Positions 24,296-32,754 of a DNA stretch of 64,000 nucleotides are shown in pieces. Both the position numbers and the translations under genes were made by a program. The stretch is from Kribbella monticola. GTDB lineage: Bacteria; Actinomycetota; Actinomycetes; Propionibacteriales; Kribbellaceae. Numbering within the stretch: position 1 is the first letter of the stretch; every line of letters starts with the position of its first letter. The notes beneath the pieces were generated by a model. The model was not told where the DNA came from. It worked only from the letters and a program-made list of their open reading frames with translations, and did no database searches. The stretch lies in the NCBI RefSeq assembly GCF_003261635.1, contig NZ_QFXK01000091.1:62001-126000 (forward strand), given 5' to 3'.

Positions 24296-25506
24296 TGCCT
24301 GTTTCGGCAGCGGACATCGCCGGTGTCTTCCGGGCCGAGCACGGTCGGGCCGTCGCCGTACTGGCTCGCGTCTTCGGTGATCTCGACATCGCCGAGGACG
24401 CAGTACAGGAAGCGTTTGCGGCGGCGCTGGAGAAATGGGTCGAAGGGCTGCCGCCGAGCCCGGCCGGCTGGATCATCACCACCGCACGCAATCGCGCGAT
24501 CGACCGGTTGCGGCGAGAGGCGTCGCGGGAGGACAAGCACGCGCAGGCGGCGCTGCTGCATGCCCAGGACGAGCCAGTGGAGGAGGGTGTCGTGCGTGAC
24601 GACCGGCTGCGGTTGATCTTCACCTGCTGCCACCCGGCGCTGGCCTTGAACGTCCGCGTGGCGCTGACTCTGCGCCTGCTCGGCGGCCTCACCACTTCGG
24701 AGATCGCCCACGCGTTTTTGGTGCCTGAGGCAACGATGGCGCAGCGGCTGGTGCGGGCGAAGGCGAAGATCCGTACGGCGGGAATCCCGTATCGCGTGCC
24801 GTACGAGGCTGATCTGCCGGAGCGGGTGCGCGGCGTACTGGTTGTCGTGTACTTGATCTTCAACGAGGGGTACGCCGCTTCGTCGGGCGACGAGCTGATC
24901 CGCTCGGAGCTCTGCCTCGAGGCGATCCGGCTCGGCCGGCTGCTCGTCTCGCTGATGCCCGACGAGCCCGAAGCCGTCGGTCTGCTCGCGCTCATGTTGC
25001 TGCAGGAATCACGCCGACCGGCGCGAGTCGGGGCTGACGGCGCGCTGATCCCGCTCCCGCAACAAGACCGCTCACTGTGGGACCGCGACTTGGTCGCGGA
25101 GGGTCACGAGCTCGTACGCCGTTGCCTTCGCCGAGGCGCGCCAGGTCCGTACCAACTCCAGGCGGCGATCAACGCCGTCCACAGCGAAGCGGCTTCGGCC
25201 TCCGACACGGCGTGGGACCAGATCGTCCAGCTCTACGACCATCTCCTGGCCCTCACCCCCACCCCGATCGTCGCCCTCAACCGAGCAGTCGCTGTAGCCG
25301 AGGTCGACGGCCCCCTCGCGGCCCTCACCCTCGTCGACGACCTCGACCTCGGCAACTACTACCTCTTCCACGCCATCCGGGCCGACCTCCTAACCCGCCT
25401 CCACCGCTTCCCGGAAGCCGTCGCCGCCTACGACGCAGCCATCACCTTGACCACCAACACCACCGAACAAGCCTTCCTCACCCACCAACGGGCGAGGCTG
25501 ACCTGA
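24295..25506 (+). CDS. ECF42-type RNA polymerase sigma factor with C-terminal extension
   Basis: The 403-residue protein has sigma region 2 (about residues 8-75, FGDLDIAEDAVQEAF and WIITTARNRAIDRLRR) and region 4 (about residues 112-160, LTLRLLGGLTTSEIAHAFLVPEATMAQRLVRAKAKIR). A C-terminal extension of about 220 helical residues follows, starting at YLIFNEGYAA. That architecture and the coupled DGPF gene fit group ECF42, whose extension controls activity in place of an anti-sigma factor. Targets are probably DGPF genes elsewhere in the genome. Confidence 0.9.
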   Translation: MPVSAADIAGVFRAEHGRAVAVLARVFGDLDIAEDAVQEAFAAALEKWVEGLPPSPAGWIITTARNRAIDRLRREASREDKHAQAALLHAQDEPVEEGVVRDDRLRLIFTCCHPALALNVRVALTLRLLGGLTTSEIAHAFLVPEATMAQRLVRAKAKIRTAGIPYRVPYEADLPERVRGVLVVVYLIFNEGYAASSGDELIRSELCLEAIRLGRLLVSLMPDEPEAVGLLALMLLQESRRPARVGADGALIPLPQQDRSLWDRDLVAEGHELVRRCLRRGAPGPYQLQAAINAVHSEAASASDTAWDQIVQLYDHLLALTPTPIVALNRAVAVAEVDGPLAALTLVDDLDLGNYYLFHAIRADLLTRLHRFPEAVAAYDAAITLTTNTTEQAFLTHQRARLT

Positions 25507-25635
25507 ATCCGAATCTCCAGCGCTGACCAACCCCTCGCCACCCGCCGGCAGTACGCGGCAACCACCAGCCGGACGAGTCGTTGATCAGTGCTGGAAGTCC
25601 GGCCGGCCTGCTGTGGCGATCGGTAGGGTCGGGGG

Positions 25636-26388
25636 ATGTTCGAACTGATTTGTGAGGTGGAGCCGCCGACGCGGCCGGATCTGCGGAAGGTGCGGCATCA
25701 GATCGGGGTGATGAGCCCGATCGCGGACGCCTTCTTGATCCCGGACAATCACATCGGGCGGGCGACGGTGTCGAGTGTCGCGGTTGCCAACGAGGTGCAG
25801 GCGATGGGTGCGCGCGGAATCGCCTGCCTGAACTCGCGGGACCGGAACCTGCTCGGGTTCCGGCGCGACCTGCTGACGGCGGCGGCGTACGGCGTGGAGC
25901 AGTTCCTGTTCATCCACGGTGACGAGCCGACTGCGGGCGCGCGAACCAGCCAGTTGACCGTCCGGACGATGATCGAGGAAGCCCGGGCGACCTCGTTCCC
26001 CGGCATCGCGCCGTTCCAGGTCGGTGCCGCCACCCGTCTTCGCCCGATCCCGGCGTGGAAGGCCGAGGCGGACTTCCTGTACGTCCAGGTCAGCTACTCG
26101 CTCGACGACCTCCTGCGCTGGCGCGACACCGTCACCGCCGACATCCCGATCTACGCCGGCGTGATGGTCCTCGCCAGCGCCAAAATGGCCCACAACCTGG
26201 CCGCCCTCCCGCAGCTCACGATCCCCGACCATCTGATCGCCGCCGTGGAACAAGACCCGGACGTCGGCGTCGAGGCGGCCTGCGAGCACATCCTCCAGAT
26301 CAAGGAATCGGGCGCCTTCGACGGCGTACACCTCATCCCCGTGAGCCGCTACCGACAGGTCGCCGCCCGCCTCGAACGCGACCTTTGA
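25636..26388 (+). CDS. MetF-like (methylenetetrahydrofolate reductase-type) TIM-barrel protein
   Basis: The 250-residue protein shows the MTHFR pattern in shortened form. It opens with ELICEVEPPTRPD, has NSRDRNLLGFRRDLLTAAAYGVEQFLFIHGD (strand-helix with a flavin-contact region), FQVGAA and the C-terminal GVMVLASAKMAHNLAALP, and ends GVHLIPVSRY. True MetF is near 290-310 residues. The DxxR/RD-type folate motifs are only partly kept, so the substrate may not be CH2-tetrahydrofolate; such proteins also occur as accessory reductases in C1 or F420-linked metabolism. ATG with GGGG upstream. It sits just before nuoI but is probably separately transcribed. Confidence 0.65.
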   Translation: MFELICEVEPPTRPDLRKVRHQIGVMSPIADAFLIPDNHIGRATVSSVAVANEVQAMGARGIACLNSRDRNLLGFRRDLLTAAAYGVEQFLFIHGDEPTAGARTSQLTVRTMIEEARATSFPGIAPFQVGAATRLRPIPAWKAEADFLYVQVSYSLDDLLRWRDTVTADIPIYAGVMVLASAKMAHNLAALPQLTIPDHLIAAVEQDPDVGVEAACEHILQIKESGAFDGVHLIPVSRYRQVAARLERDL

Positions 26389-26530
26389 CCCAGTACTGCG
26401 CCCGCCTTCTCCACGATGGGCTGGTGTCGGCTGCGTGGGGGGTTTTGGGCGGAGTACGCGCCCGTTCGTGCTCTCCCGGGGTCGGAGCGACTAGTCTCAG
26501 CGTGCAGAACCGACTGACGGAGGAGGAGGC

Positions 26531-27109
26531 GTGGCCGTACCTGGCAAGGGTCTGATCGATGGCCTGAAGGTCACCGCGAAGACGCTGTCCCGCCGCTCCG
26601 TCACCGAGCAGTACCCCGATGTCCAGCCGGAGCTCCCACCGCGGTCGCGCGGAGTGATCGCGTTGATGGAGGAGAACTGCACCTCCTGCATGCTCTGCGC
26701 GCGCGAGTGCCCGAGCTGGTGCATCTACATCGACTCGCACACCGAGACCGCGCCGTCGGTCGGTGAGCAGGCGCGGGAGCGGAGCCGGAACGTGCTGGAC
26801 CGGTTCGCGATCGACTTCTCGCTCTGTATGTACTGCGGGATCTGCATCGAGGCGTGCCCGTTCGACGCGCTGTTCTGGTCGCCCGAGTTCGAGTACGCCG
26901 AGACGGATCTGCGCAATCTCACCCACGAGAAGGACCGCCTCCGCGACTGGATGTGGACCGTACCCGCGCCCCAGCCGATCGACCCCGGCCCCTCGGTGAT
27001 CGAGCCCATCGATCCCGGACCGCGCAGCGCCCGGCCGGGCGACGCGGGGCCGGGCGACGCGGGACCAGGTGACGCGGCGCGAGTGGATGAGCCGAGGAGC
27101 GACGGGTGA
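26531..27109 (+). CDS. nuoI: NADH-quinone oxidoreductase subunit I (two 4Fe-4S clusters)
   Basis: The 192-residue ferredoxin-like subunit has both cluster motifs intact: C50-C53-C56-C60 (CTSCMLCARECP) and C99-C102-C105-C109 (CMYCGICIEACP). The start is GTG after an excellent AGGAGGAGG site. A TAGTCT hexamer at 26492-26497 could be the -10 of the nuoIJKLMN promoter. The last 45 residues are a proline/glycine/aspartate-rich tail with a repeated GPGDA unit. NuoI normally passes electrons from NuoG to NuoB. With no NuoE/F/G here, its cluster could be the entry point for reduced ferredoxin. Confidence 0.94.
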   Translation: MAVPGKGLIDGLKVTAKTLSRRSVTEQYPDVQPELPPRSRGVIALMEENCTSCMLCARECPSWCIYIDSHTETAPSVGEQARERSRNVLDRFAIDFSLCMYCGICIEACPFDALFWSPEFEYAETDLRNLTHEKDRLRDWMWTVPAPQPIDPGPSVIEPIDPGPRSARPGDAGPGDAGPGDAARVDEPRSDG

Positions 27110-27645
27110 CCACTGCGCTCTTCTCCATCGCGGGGGCGGTGGCGGTGGTCGCGGCCGTGGTCGTCGTCACCACGCGCCGGATCGTGCACGCCGCGCTCTG
27201 GCTGGTGGTCGCGCTGGGAGCGGTGGCTGGTTGCTTCGGCGCCCTGCATGCCGAGTTCGTCGCGCTGGTGCAGATCCTGGTGTACGTCGGCGCAATCGTC
27301 GTACTGGTCCTCTTCGCCCTCATGCTGACCAAAGCGCCCACCAACCCCCTACCAGCGTTGACGACCCGCCGCAGCCCGTTCGCTGCCGTCGTCGCGGGCG
27401 TCCTCTTCCTGCTCCTCGGCACCGGCGTAGTAATTGCCTTCGGCAACAAAAAGATCAAGCCCGTACCCGCCGGAGCCGCGGCAGATGTCGGTACTGCGGT
27501 GTTCCGCGTCTGGGTGTTGCCGTTCGAGGTGCTGTCGGTATTGTTGCTCGCGGCATTGATCGGTGCGATCGTGCTTTCCCAGCGGTCCGGGAAACTGTCG
27601 GAGCCGGATGAGACGGTGTCGTCCTCGGGGAAGGGGGACGACTGA
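27106..27645 (+). CDS. nuoJ: NADH-quinone oxidoreductase subunit J
   Basis: The 179-residue membrane subunit has five helices. The NuoJ signature ALHAEFVALVQILVYVGAIVVLVLF (about residues 45-69) includes the conserved glutamate and the region forming the pi-bulge helix. GTG start overlapping the nuoI stop; the stop overlaps the nuoK ATG. A short charged tail (SEPDETVSSSGKGDD) ends the protein. It lies in the connecting part of the proton-pumping arm. Confidence 0.93.
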   Translation: MTTALFSIAGAVAVVAAVVVVTTRRIVHAALWLVVALGAVAGCFGALHAEFVALVQILVYVGAIVVLVLFALMLTKAPTNPLPALTTRRSPFAAVVAGVLFLLLGTGVVIAFGNKKIKPVPAGAAADVGTAVFRVWVLPFEVLSVLLLAALIGAIVLSQRSGKLSEPDETVSSSGKGDD

Positions 27646-27977
27646 TGCCGTTGATCCTGCCGCTGCTGCTGGCGGTGCTGCTGTTCTGCCTGGGCGTGTA
27701 CGGCGTGCTCGCGCGCCGCAACGCGATCACCATACTGATGTCGTTCGAGCTGATGCTGAACGCGGTGAATCTCAACCTCGTGGCCTTCGACGCCTGGCGC
27801 CTCGACGGCCTGGCCACCGGCCAGACGCTCGCGGTCTTCGTGATCACGCTGGCGGCCGCCGAGATCGGGCTCGGTCTCGCGATCGTGTTACTGCTGTTCC
27901 GCGGCCACGGCCATGTGGACGCCGACACGGCCCGTGACCTGCGCGAGCAGCCCGAGCTCCAGGAGAACGAGCTGTGA
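27645..27977 (+). CDS. nuoK: NADH-quinone oxidoreductase subunit K
   Basis: The 110-residue membrane subunit has three helices. It carries the NuoK signature ITILMSFELMLNAVNL, with the key membrane glutamate near residue 37, and a second conserved glutamate in ITLAAAEIGLGLAIV near residue 70. Both are proton-channel residues of the family and both are intact. It overlaps nuoJ by one base and nuoL by four. Confidence 0.94.
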   Translation: MPLILPLLLAVLLFCLGVYGVLARRNAITILMSFELMLNAVNLNLVAFDAWRLDGLATGQTLAVFVITLAAAEIGLGLAIVLLLFRGHGHVDADTARDLREQPELQENEL

Positions 27978-29740
27978 TCGCGACCGCCTGGCGGGTGATC
28001 GGCGTCGGCTTCTCGCTGCTCGTCATCCTGACCGCTGCCCTGCTGCACGGCGTGGATCCGCAACAGGCCGATTTCGCCGGCAGCTACGCCGGAATCCACA
28101 CCTATATAAGTTTCGGGGTCCGGACCGACGACCTGACCGTGCTGATGCTCGCCGTCGTCGGCGTCGTCTCGGCCTGCGTGCAGGTCTACTCGATCGGCTA
28201 CCTGGAGAAACGCGTCGCGTCGTACACGGCGCTCGTCACGCTCTTCACCGCGGCGATGGTGACGGTGGTCGTCTCGGACAGCCTGTTCCTGCTGCTGATC
28301 GGGTGGGAGGTGATGGGTGCCTGCTCGTACCTGTTGATCGGCCACTACTGGGAGCGCCAGGACGCGCGCGCGGGCGCGATGAAGGCCTTCCTGATGACCC
28401 GGCTCGGCGATGTCGGCTTCCTGTTCGGCATCTTCGTGCTCGGCGTCGCCGGTGACACCTTCCGGATCTCCGACCTGCACGCCGACCAGATGTCATCGCC
28501 CGCACTGACCGCGGGGACGTTGTTGCTGCTCGTCGGTGTGGTCGGCAAGTCCGCGCAGGTGCCCTTGCAGACCTGGCTTCCGGACGCGATGCCGGGTCCT
28601 AGCCCGGTGAGTGCCCTCATCCACGCGGCCACGATGGTCGCCGCCGGTGTCTTCGTGATCGCCCGCCTGTTCGACCTGTTCACCGCTGCCGACGCGACGC
28701 TCACCGTGCTGGCGATCGTGGCCTGCGTGACCATGGTGTTCGCCGCACTCTGCGCGATGGCCGCGGTCGAGGTGAAGCGGGTGCTCGCCTGGTCGACCGT
28801 GAGCCAGTTGGCCATCATGTTCGCGGGGCTCTCGCTCGGCACCAGGGACGGTCGGCACGCCGCGCTGTTCCACCTGCTCACTCACGCGGCTTTCAAGGGT
28901 CTGCTCTTCCTCTGCGCCGGCGTTCTCCTGCATCAGGTCGGCAGCGCGGCATTCGTCGTACTCCGGCGCTACACCCGCCGCGGTGTGCTCAGGAAGGCGA
29001 TGCCCGTCACCTTCGTCACGATGACGATCGGCCTCGGCGCGCTCGCCGGCGTACCAGGGCTGGCCGGATTCTTCTCGAAGGACTCCGTGGTCGAAGCAGC
29101 CTGGGACCACGCCCGCGACGGCTCCACCGTCGGCTGGGTCGTCCTGGTCTCGGTCTGCCTCACCGCCGTGATGACCGCCTTCTACTGCGTGCGCTTGTGG
29201 CTCTGGGTCTTCTTCCGTACGCCGGCCCTCGCGGGCGCGCTGGGAGCGTTCGAGGCCGACGATCCGATGGCGGATCTGGAGGACCCCGACACCTCCAAGC
29301 TGCACGACGGCTCCTGGCTGATGCTCGCTCCGCTGATCCTGCTCGCCATCGCTGCCGCTGGGCTCGGTTACGCCGACGGGGTGCACATCGACTGGCCGAT
29401 CGCGCTGGTGACGACCGTGCTGGCGCTGTTCGGGGCGCTCCCGGCCTACTCGTTGTGGCAGCGTGGCGCGGATCCACGGCCGGTGCTGCTGGAACGCGAG
29501 TTCGGCGTCGACTCGGCGTACCAGCGGCTGTTCGTCGTACCGGTGCAGTGGTTTGCCAAGCTTGCCGTCGGCGGCGACCGGGATGTGATCGGGGGATATG
29601 TGCGGGCGGCCGGCAAAGCTGGAACGCTCGCGTCCGAAGGTTTCCGGCGGTTGCAGACCGGCAATGTGCAGACGTATCTGACCGCGGCCGTGGTCGGGGT
29701 GGTCGCGCTCGCGATCCTGGCGGGGGTGATCGGCTCATGA
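27974..29740 (+). CDS. nuoL: NADH-quinone oxidoreductase subunit L
   Basis: The 588-residue antiporter-like subunit has about 15 helices. Conserved features are YMEKR-like SIGYLEKRVASY, the channel glutamate in LIGWEVMGACSYLLIG, the lysine in VGKSAQVPLQTWLPDAMPGPSPVSALIHAATMV, VKRVLAWSTVSQL and FKGLLFLCAGVLLHQ. Family length is about 600-620, so the C-terminal lateral helix is present but slightly short. GTG start, overlapping nuoK and nuoM by four bases each. The channel residues look intact, consistent with a working pump. Confidence 0.94.
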   Translation: MIATAWRVIGVGFSLLVILTAALLHGVDPQQADFAGSYAGIHTYISFGVRTDDLTVLMLAVVGVVSACVQVYSIGYLEKRVASYTALVTLFTAAMVTVVVSDSLFLLLIGWEVMGACSYLLIGHYWERQDARAGAMKAFLMTRLGDVGFLFGIFVLGVAGDTFRISDLHADQMSSPALTAGTLLLLVGVVGKSAQVPLQTWLPDAMPGPSPVSALIHAATMVAAGVFVIARLFDLFTAADATLTVLAIVACVTMVFAALCAMAAVEVKRVLAWSTVSQLAIMFAGLSLGTRDGRHAALFHLLTHAAFKGLLFLCAGVLLHQVGSAAFVVLRRYTRRGVLRKAMPVTFVTMTIGLGALAGVPGLAGFFSKDSVVEAAWDHARDGSTVGWVVLVSVCLTAVMTAFYCVRLWLWVFFRTPALAGALGAFEADDPMADLEDPDTSKLHDGSWLMLAPLILLAIAAAGLGYADGVHIDWPIALVTTVLALFGALPAYSLWQRGADPRPVLLEREFGVDSAYQRLFVVPVQWFAKLAVGGDRDVIGGYVRAAGKAGTLASEGFRRLQTGNVQTYLTAAVVGVVALAILAGVIGS

Positions 29741-31275
29741 GTTGGCTGCTGATCGCTCTGCTCGCAGTCCCGGCGCTGACCGCCGCGCTGTTGTGGGCCT
29801 TGCCTGCCGGGACGGGCGAGCGGGTCGCCGCCATCGTCGGGTCGGTGATCTCGGGTCTCGTGCTGATCGGCTCGGGCGTGCTCTGGTGGAAACTGGTCCG
29901 GCCGGATGGTCCATCCGTGCTGACCGCTGGAGACCTGCCTCGGACGCTACCCGGCAAGGTTCATGGGTACGCCGAGACCGACGTCTCCTGGATCCCTTCG
30001 CTCGATGTGCGGTTCCACCTCGGCATCGACACGATCTCGATGCCGTTGATCGCGCTGACCGCCTTGCTGGTGTTCCTGTGCTGTCTGTACTCCTTGCGCA
30101 TCACGCCGCGCGCGGGCCGGATGCGGTCGCTGATCGCGCTGCTGCTGGTGATCGAGACCGGCGTGATCGGGACGTTCTCGGCGCTCGACCTGGTGTTGTT
30201 CTTCCTGTTCTTCGAGGTCGTGCTGATCCCGATGTGGCTGGTGATCGACATCTGGGGCGACGACCACGATCGCGCCGGGCGGCGGCGTGCGGCGACCACC
30301 TTCGTGCTGATGACGGTGCTCGGCTCGGCGCTGATGCTGCTCGGTTTCCTGCTGGTGCATCGCCTGACCGGCTCGTTCGACATCGAATACCTGAGCAGCC
30401 ATCCCTGGCGGAGCAGCGGCGGCACCGGCCTCAAGGCCGCGCTCCTGATCGCGGTCGGCCTGGCGGTGAAGATGCCGCTCTGGCCGCTGCACATCTGGTT
30501 GCCGGACGCGCACGCCAAAGCTCCCACGGTCGGCTCGGTGCTGTTGGCCGGCGTCCTGCTGAAGCTCGGCAGTTACGGGATGATCCGGATCCTGCTCCCG
30601 GTGCTGCCCGGCGACTCCGCCACCATCGCGCCGTACCTCGGTGGTCTCTCGACCGTGGCGATCATCGCCGGCTCGCTGGCCTGCCTGGCTCAGACCGATG
30701 TGAAGCGCCTGATCGCCTACTCCAGCGTCGGTCACATGGGGTTCATCGGGCTCGGTATCGCGACCATGTCGCCCGAGGGGCTGACCGGCGCGCTCTTTGC
30801 CAACATCGCGCACGGCATCATCACCGGTCTGCTGTTCTTCCTGGCCGGCGCGATCAAGGACAGGCACGACACCAGCGACCTGCGCGCGATCGGCCGTGCC
30901 CTCTATGCGCGACTGCCGCGCATCGGTGGGTTGCTGACGTTCGCCTGCCTCGCCTCGCTCGGACTGCCTGGGCTGGCCGGGTTCTGGGGCGAGATGCTGG
31001 TCCTGCTCGGCGCGTACCATCCCGGCAATCTGTTGCCTCGGACAACTTTCTTGGTGTTCATGGTGGTCGCCGGAATCGGCACGGTGCTGACCGCGGCGTA
31101 CTTCCTGCGCCTGGTCCGGAACCTTTGCCAGGGTGACCCGGCCGAGTATCCGGCGGCGGCCTTCGCGGTCGACCTGAGCCGGATCGAACTGATCGCCTGG
31201 GCGCCGCTGATCGTGCTCACCGTCTTCCTCGGCCTGTGGCCCTGGTTCCTGCTGCAGTACTGGACGTTCCTATGA
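29737..31275 (+). CDS. nuoM: NADH-quinone oxidoreductase subunit M
   Basis: The 512-residue antiporter-like subunit has about 14 helices. Family motifs include LVLFFLFFEVVLIPMWLVIDIWG (channel glutamate), VKMPLWPLHIWLPDAHAKAPTVGSVLLAG (channel lysine and histidine), VKRLIAYSSVGHMGFIGLG and GLPGLAGFWGEMLVLLGAY. ATG start, overlapping the nuoL stop (ATGA); its own stop overlaps nuoN. All four charged residues expected for proton translocation appear present. Confidence 0.95.
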   Translation: MSWLLIALLAVPALTAALLWALPAGTGERVAAIVGSVISGLVLIGSGVLWWKLVRPDGPSVLTAGDLPRTLPGKVHGYAETDVSWIPSLDVRFHLGIDTISMPLIALTALLVFLCCLYSLRITPRAGRMRSLIALLLVIETGVIGTFSALDLVLFFLFFEVVLIPMWLVIDIWGDDHDRAGRRRAATTFVLMTVLGSALMLLGFLLVHRLTGSFDIEYLSSHPWRSSGGTGLKAALLIAVGLAVKMPLWPLHIWLPDAHAKAPTVGSVLLAGVLLKLGSYGMIRILLPVLPGDSATIAPYLGGLSTVAIIAGSLACLAQTDVKRLIAYSSVGHMGFIGLGIATMSPEGLTGALFANIAHGIITGLLFFLAGAIKDRHDTSDLRAIGRALYARLPRIGGLLTFACLASLGLPGLAGFWGEMLVLLGAYHPGNLLPRTTFLVFMVVAGIGTVLTAAYFLRLVRNLCQGDPAEYPAAAFAVDLSRIELIAWAPLIVLTVFLGLWPWFLLQYWTFL

Positions 31276-32723
31276 CGATGACCTGGACCGACTGGCAGGC
31301 GATCGCCGTACCGCTGGTGCTCGCCCTCGGCGCCATCACCGTGCTGCTGGCGGACGCCTTGTGGCGGACCGGCAGCAAGCAGGTCAGGCACACGGTGATC
31401 ACGCTGATCACCGGAGCCGCGATCCTGTTCGGACTCGCGTTCATCGCCGTGCAGCGCAACAGCGTGAAGCCCGCGTTCTGCCGGCCGGCGGTCGAAGGGC
31501 CGGCCCAGTGCAGCCTGGTCTTCGAGCCACTCACGGTCGGCTTGTGGGCGGTGCTGCTGATCGGCGGTCTCGGAGTCGTCGGCCTGTCGGCGTACCGGTT
31601 GCTCGACGTCGACATCCCGGTGGGGGAGTACCACTTCCTCCTGCTCAGTGCGTTGACCGGGGCAACTGTTCTGGCCGGTGCGCGCGATCTCGCCACGGTC
31701 GTGATCGCGCTCGAGGTGGTCTCGCTGCCGAGCTTCGCGATGGTCGCCCTGCGACGCGATCGGCGTGGCTCGGAAGGGGCGTTGAAGGCGTTCCTCGTCT
31801 CGGTGCTGTCGACGGCCGTGATGCTGTTCGGGATCTCCTACCTGTACGGCGTGACCGGGTCGCTCTATCTCCAGACGATCGTCACGCGGCTGCCCGCGAT
31901 CGATCCGGATCTGCGCCGGGTGGCGTTCGCGGCGGGGTTGTTCGTGATCGTCGGGTTCGGGTTCAAGATCGCCGCGGTGCCGTTCCACGGCTGGCTCCCG
32001 GACACGTACGCCGGTGCGCCGGTCGAGGTCGCCGCCTTCCTCGCGGTCGTGTCGAAGTCGGCCGGTGTCGGCGGACTGCTGGTGCTCGTCACTTTCGGCG
32101 TGGCACCGAGCGGCTCCTCCTTGCGCACAGTCGTCTGCATCCTCGCGGCGCTCACGATGACCGTCGGCAACTTGGCTGCGCTCCGCCAGGCCGAGGCCGT
32201 TCGGCTGCTCGCCTGGTCGTCGATCGGCCAGGTCGGGTTCCTGCTCGCGCCACTCGCAGTCGGTGATGCGCAGGCGGCGGTCGGCTACCTCGCGGCGTAC
32301 GTCGTGGTCACGCTCGGCGCCTTCGGTGCGGTGGCAGTCGTCCAGCGGCATCGCCCGGCCGGTCTGCTCACCGACTACCGCGGCATGGTCCGCTCCGAGC
32401 CCGGTCTCGGCGTCGCCCTGGTCTTCTTCCTCGTCGTCCTGGCCGGCCTGCCGCCAGGTCTGGCGGGCCTCTTCACCAAGTTCGCCGCCTTCCAGGCCGT
32501 CCTCGACGCCCACATCGGCTGGCTGGCCGCGGTGATGGCCGTGAACGTGATGATCGGCCTGGCCGTCTACCTCCGCTGGATCGCAGAACTCTTCCGCCTC
32601 CCCGCCGACGACCCGTTCTCGGTCGACATCGAAAACCCCGCGGTCGCCGTGATCAGCACCTGCGCCGGCGCCGCCGTAGTCCTCTCCATCCTCCCCAGCA
32701 CCCTCTTCGCCCTCGTCACCTGA
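31272..32723 (+). CDS. nuoN: NADH-quinone oxidoreductase subunit N
   Basis: The 483-residue antiporter-like subunit shows VVIALEVVSLPSFAMVALRR (channel glutamate), GFGFKIAAVPFHGWLPDTYAGAPVEVAAFLAVVSK (lysine and histidine), AVRLLAWSSIGQVGFLL and GLPPGLAGLFTKFAAF, all typical of NuoN. I place the start at the ATG at 31272, which overlaps the nuoM stop, rather than at the earlier in-frame positions. It ends the nuoIJKLMN run. The next gene is convergent, 31 bases away. Confidence 0.94.
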   Translation: MTMTWTDWQAIAVPLVLALGAITVLLADALWRTGSKQVRHTVITLITGAAILFGLAFIAVQRNSVKPAFCRPAVEGPAQCSLVFEPLTVGLWAVLLIGGLGVVGLSAYRLLDVDIPVGEYHFLLLSALTGATVLAGARDLATVVIALEVVSLPSFAMVALRRDRRGSEGALKAFLVSVLSTAVMLFGISYLYGVTGSLYLQTIVTRLPAIDPDLRRVAFAAGLFVIVGFGFKIAAVPFHGWLPDTYAGAPVEVAAFLAVVSKSAGVGGLLVLVTFGVAPSGSSLRTVVCILAALTMTVGNLAALRQAEAVRLLAWSSIGQVGFLLAPLAVGDAQAAVGYLAAYVVVTLGAFGAVAVVQRHRPAGLLTDYRGMVRSEPGLGVALVFFLVVLAGLPPGLAGLFTKFAAFQAVLDAHIGWLAAVMAVNVMIGLAVYLRWIAELFRLPADDPFSVDIENPAVAVISTCAGAAVVLSILPSTLFALVT

Positions 32724-32754
32724 CGGGGAAAGGCTCGCCGGTCAGATAGCAGAG

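Noticed and set aside
24295..25506. Prophage or mobile element around the scattered nuo genes
   Set aside because: No integrase, transposase, inverted ends or tRNA-associated att site was seen, and the inserted genes are ordinary metabolic and regulatory genes.
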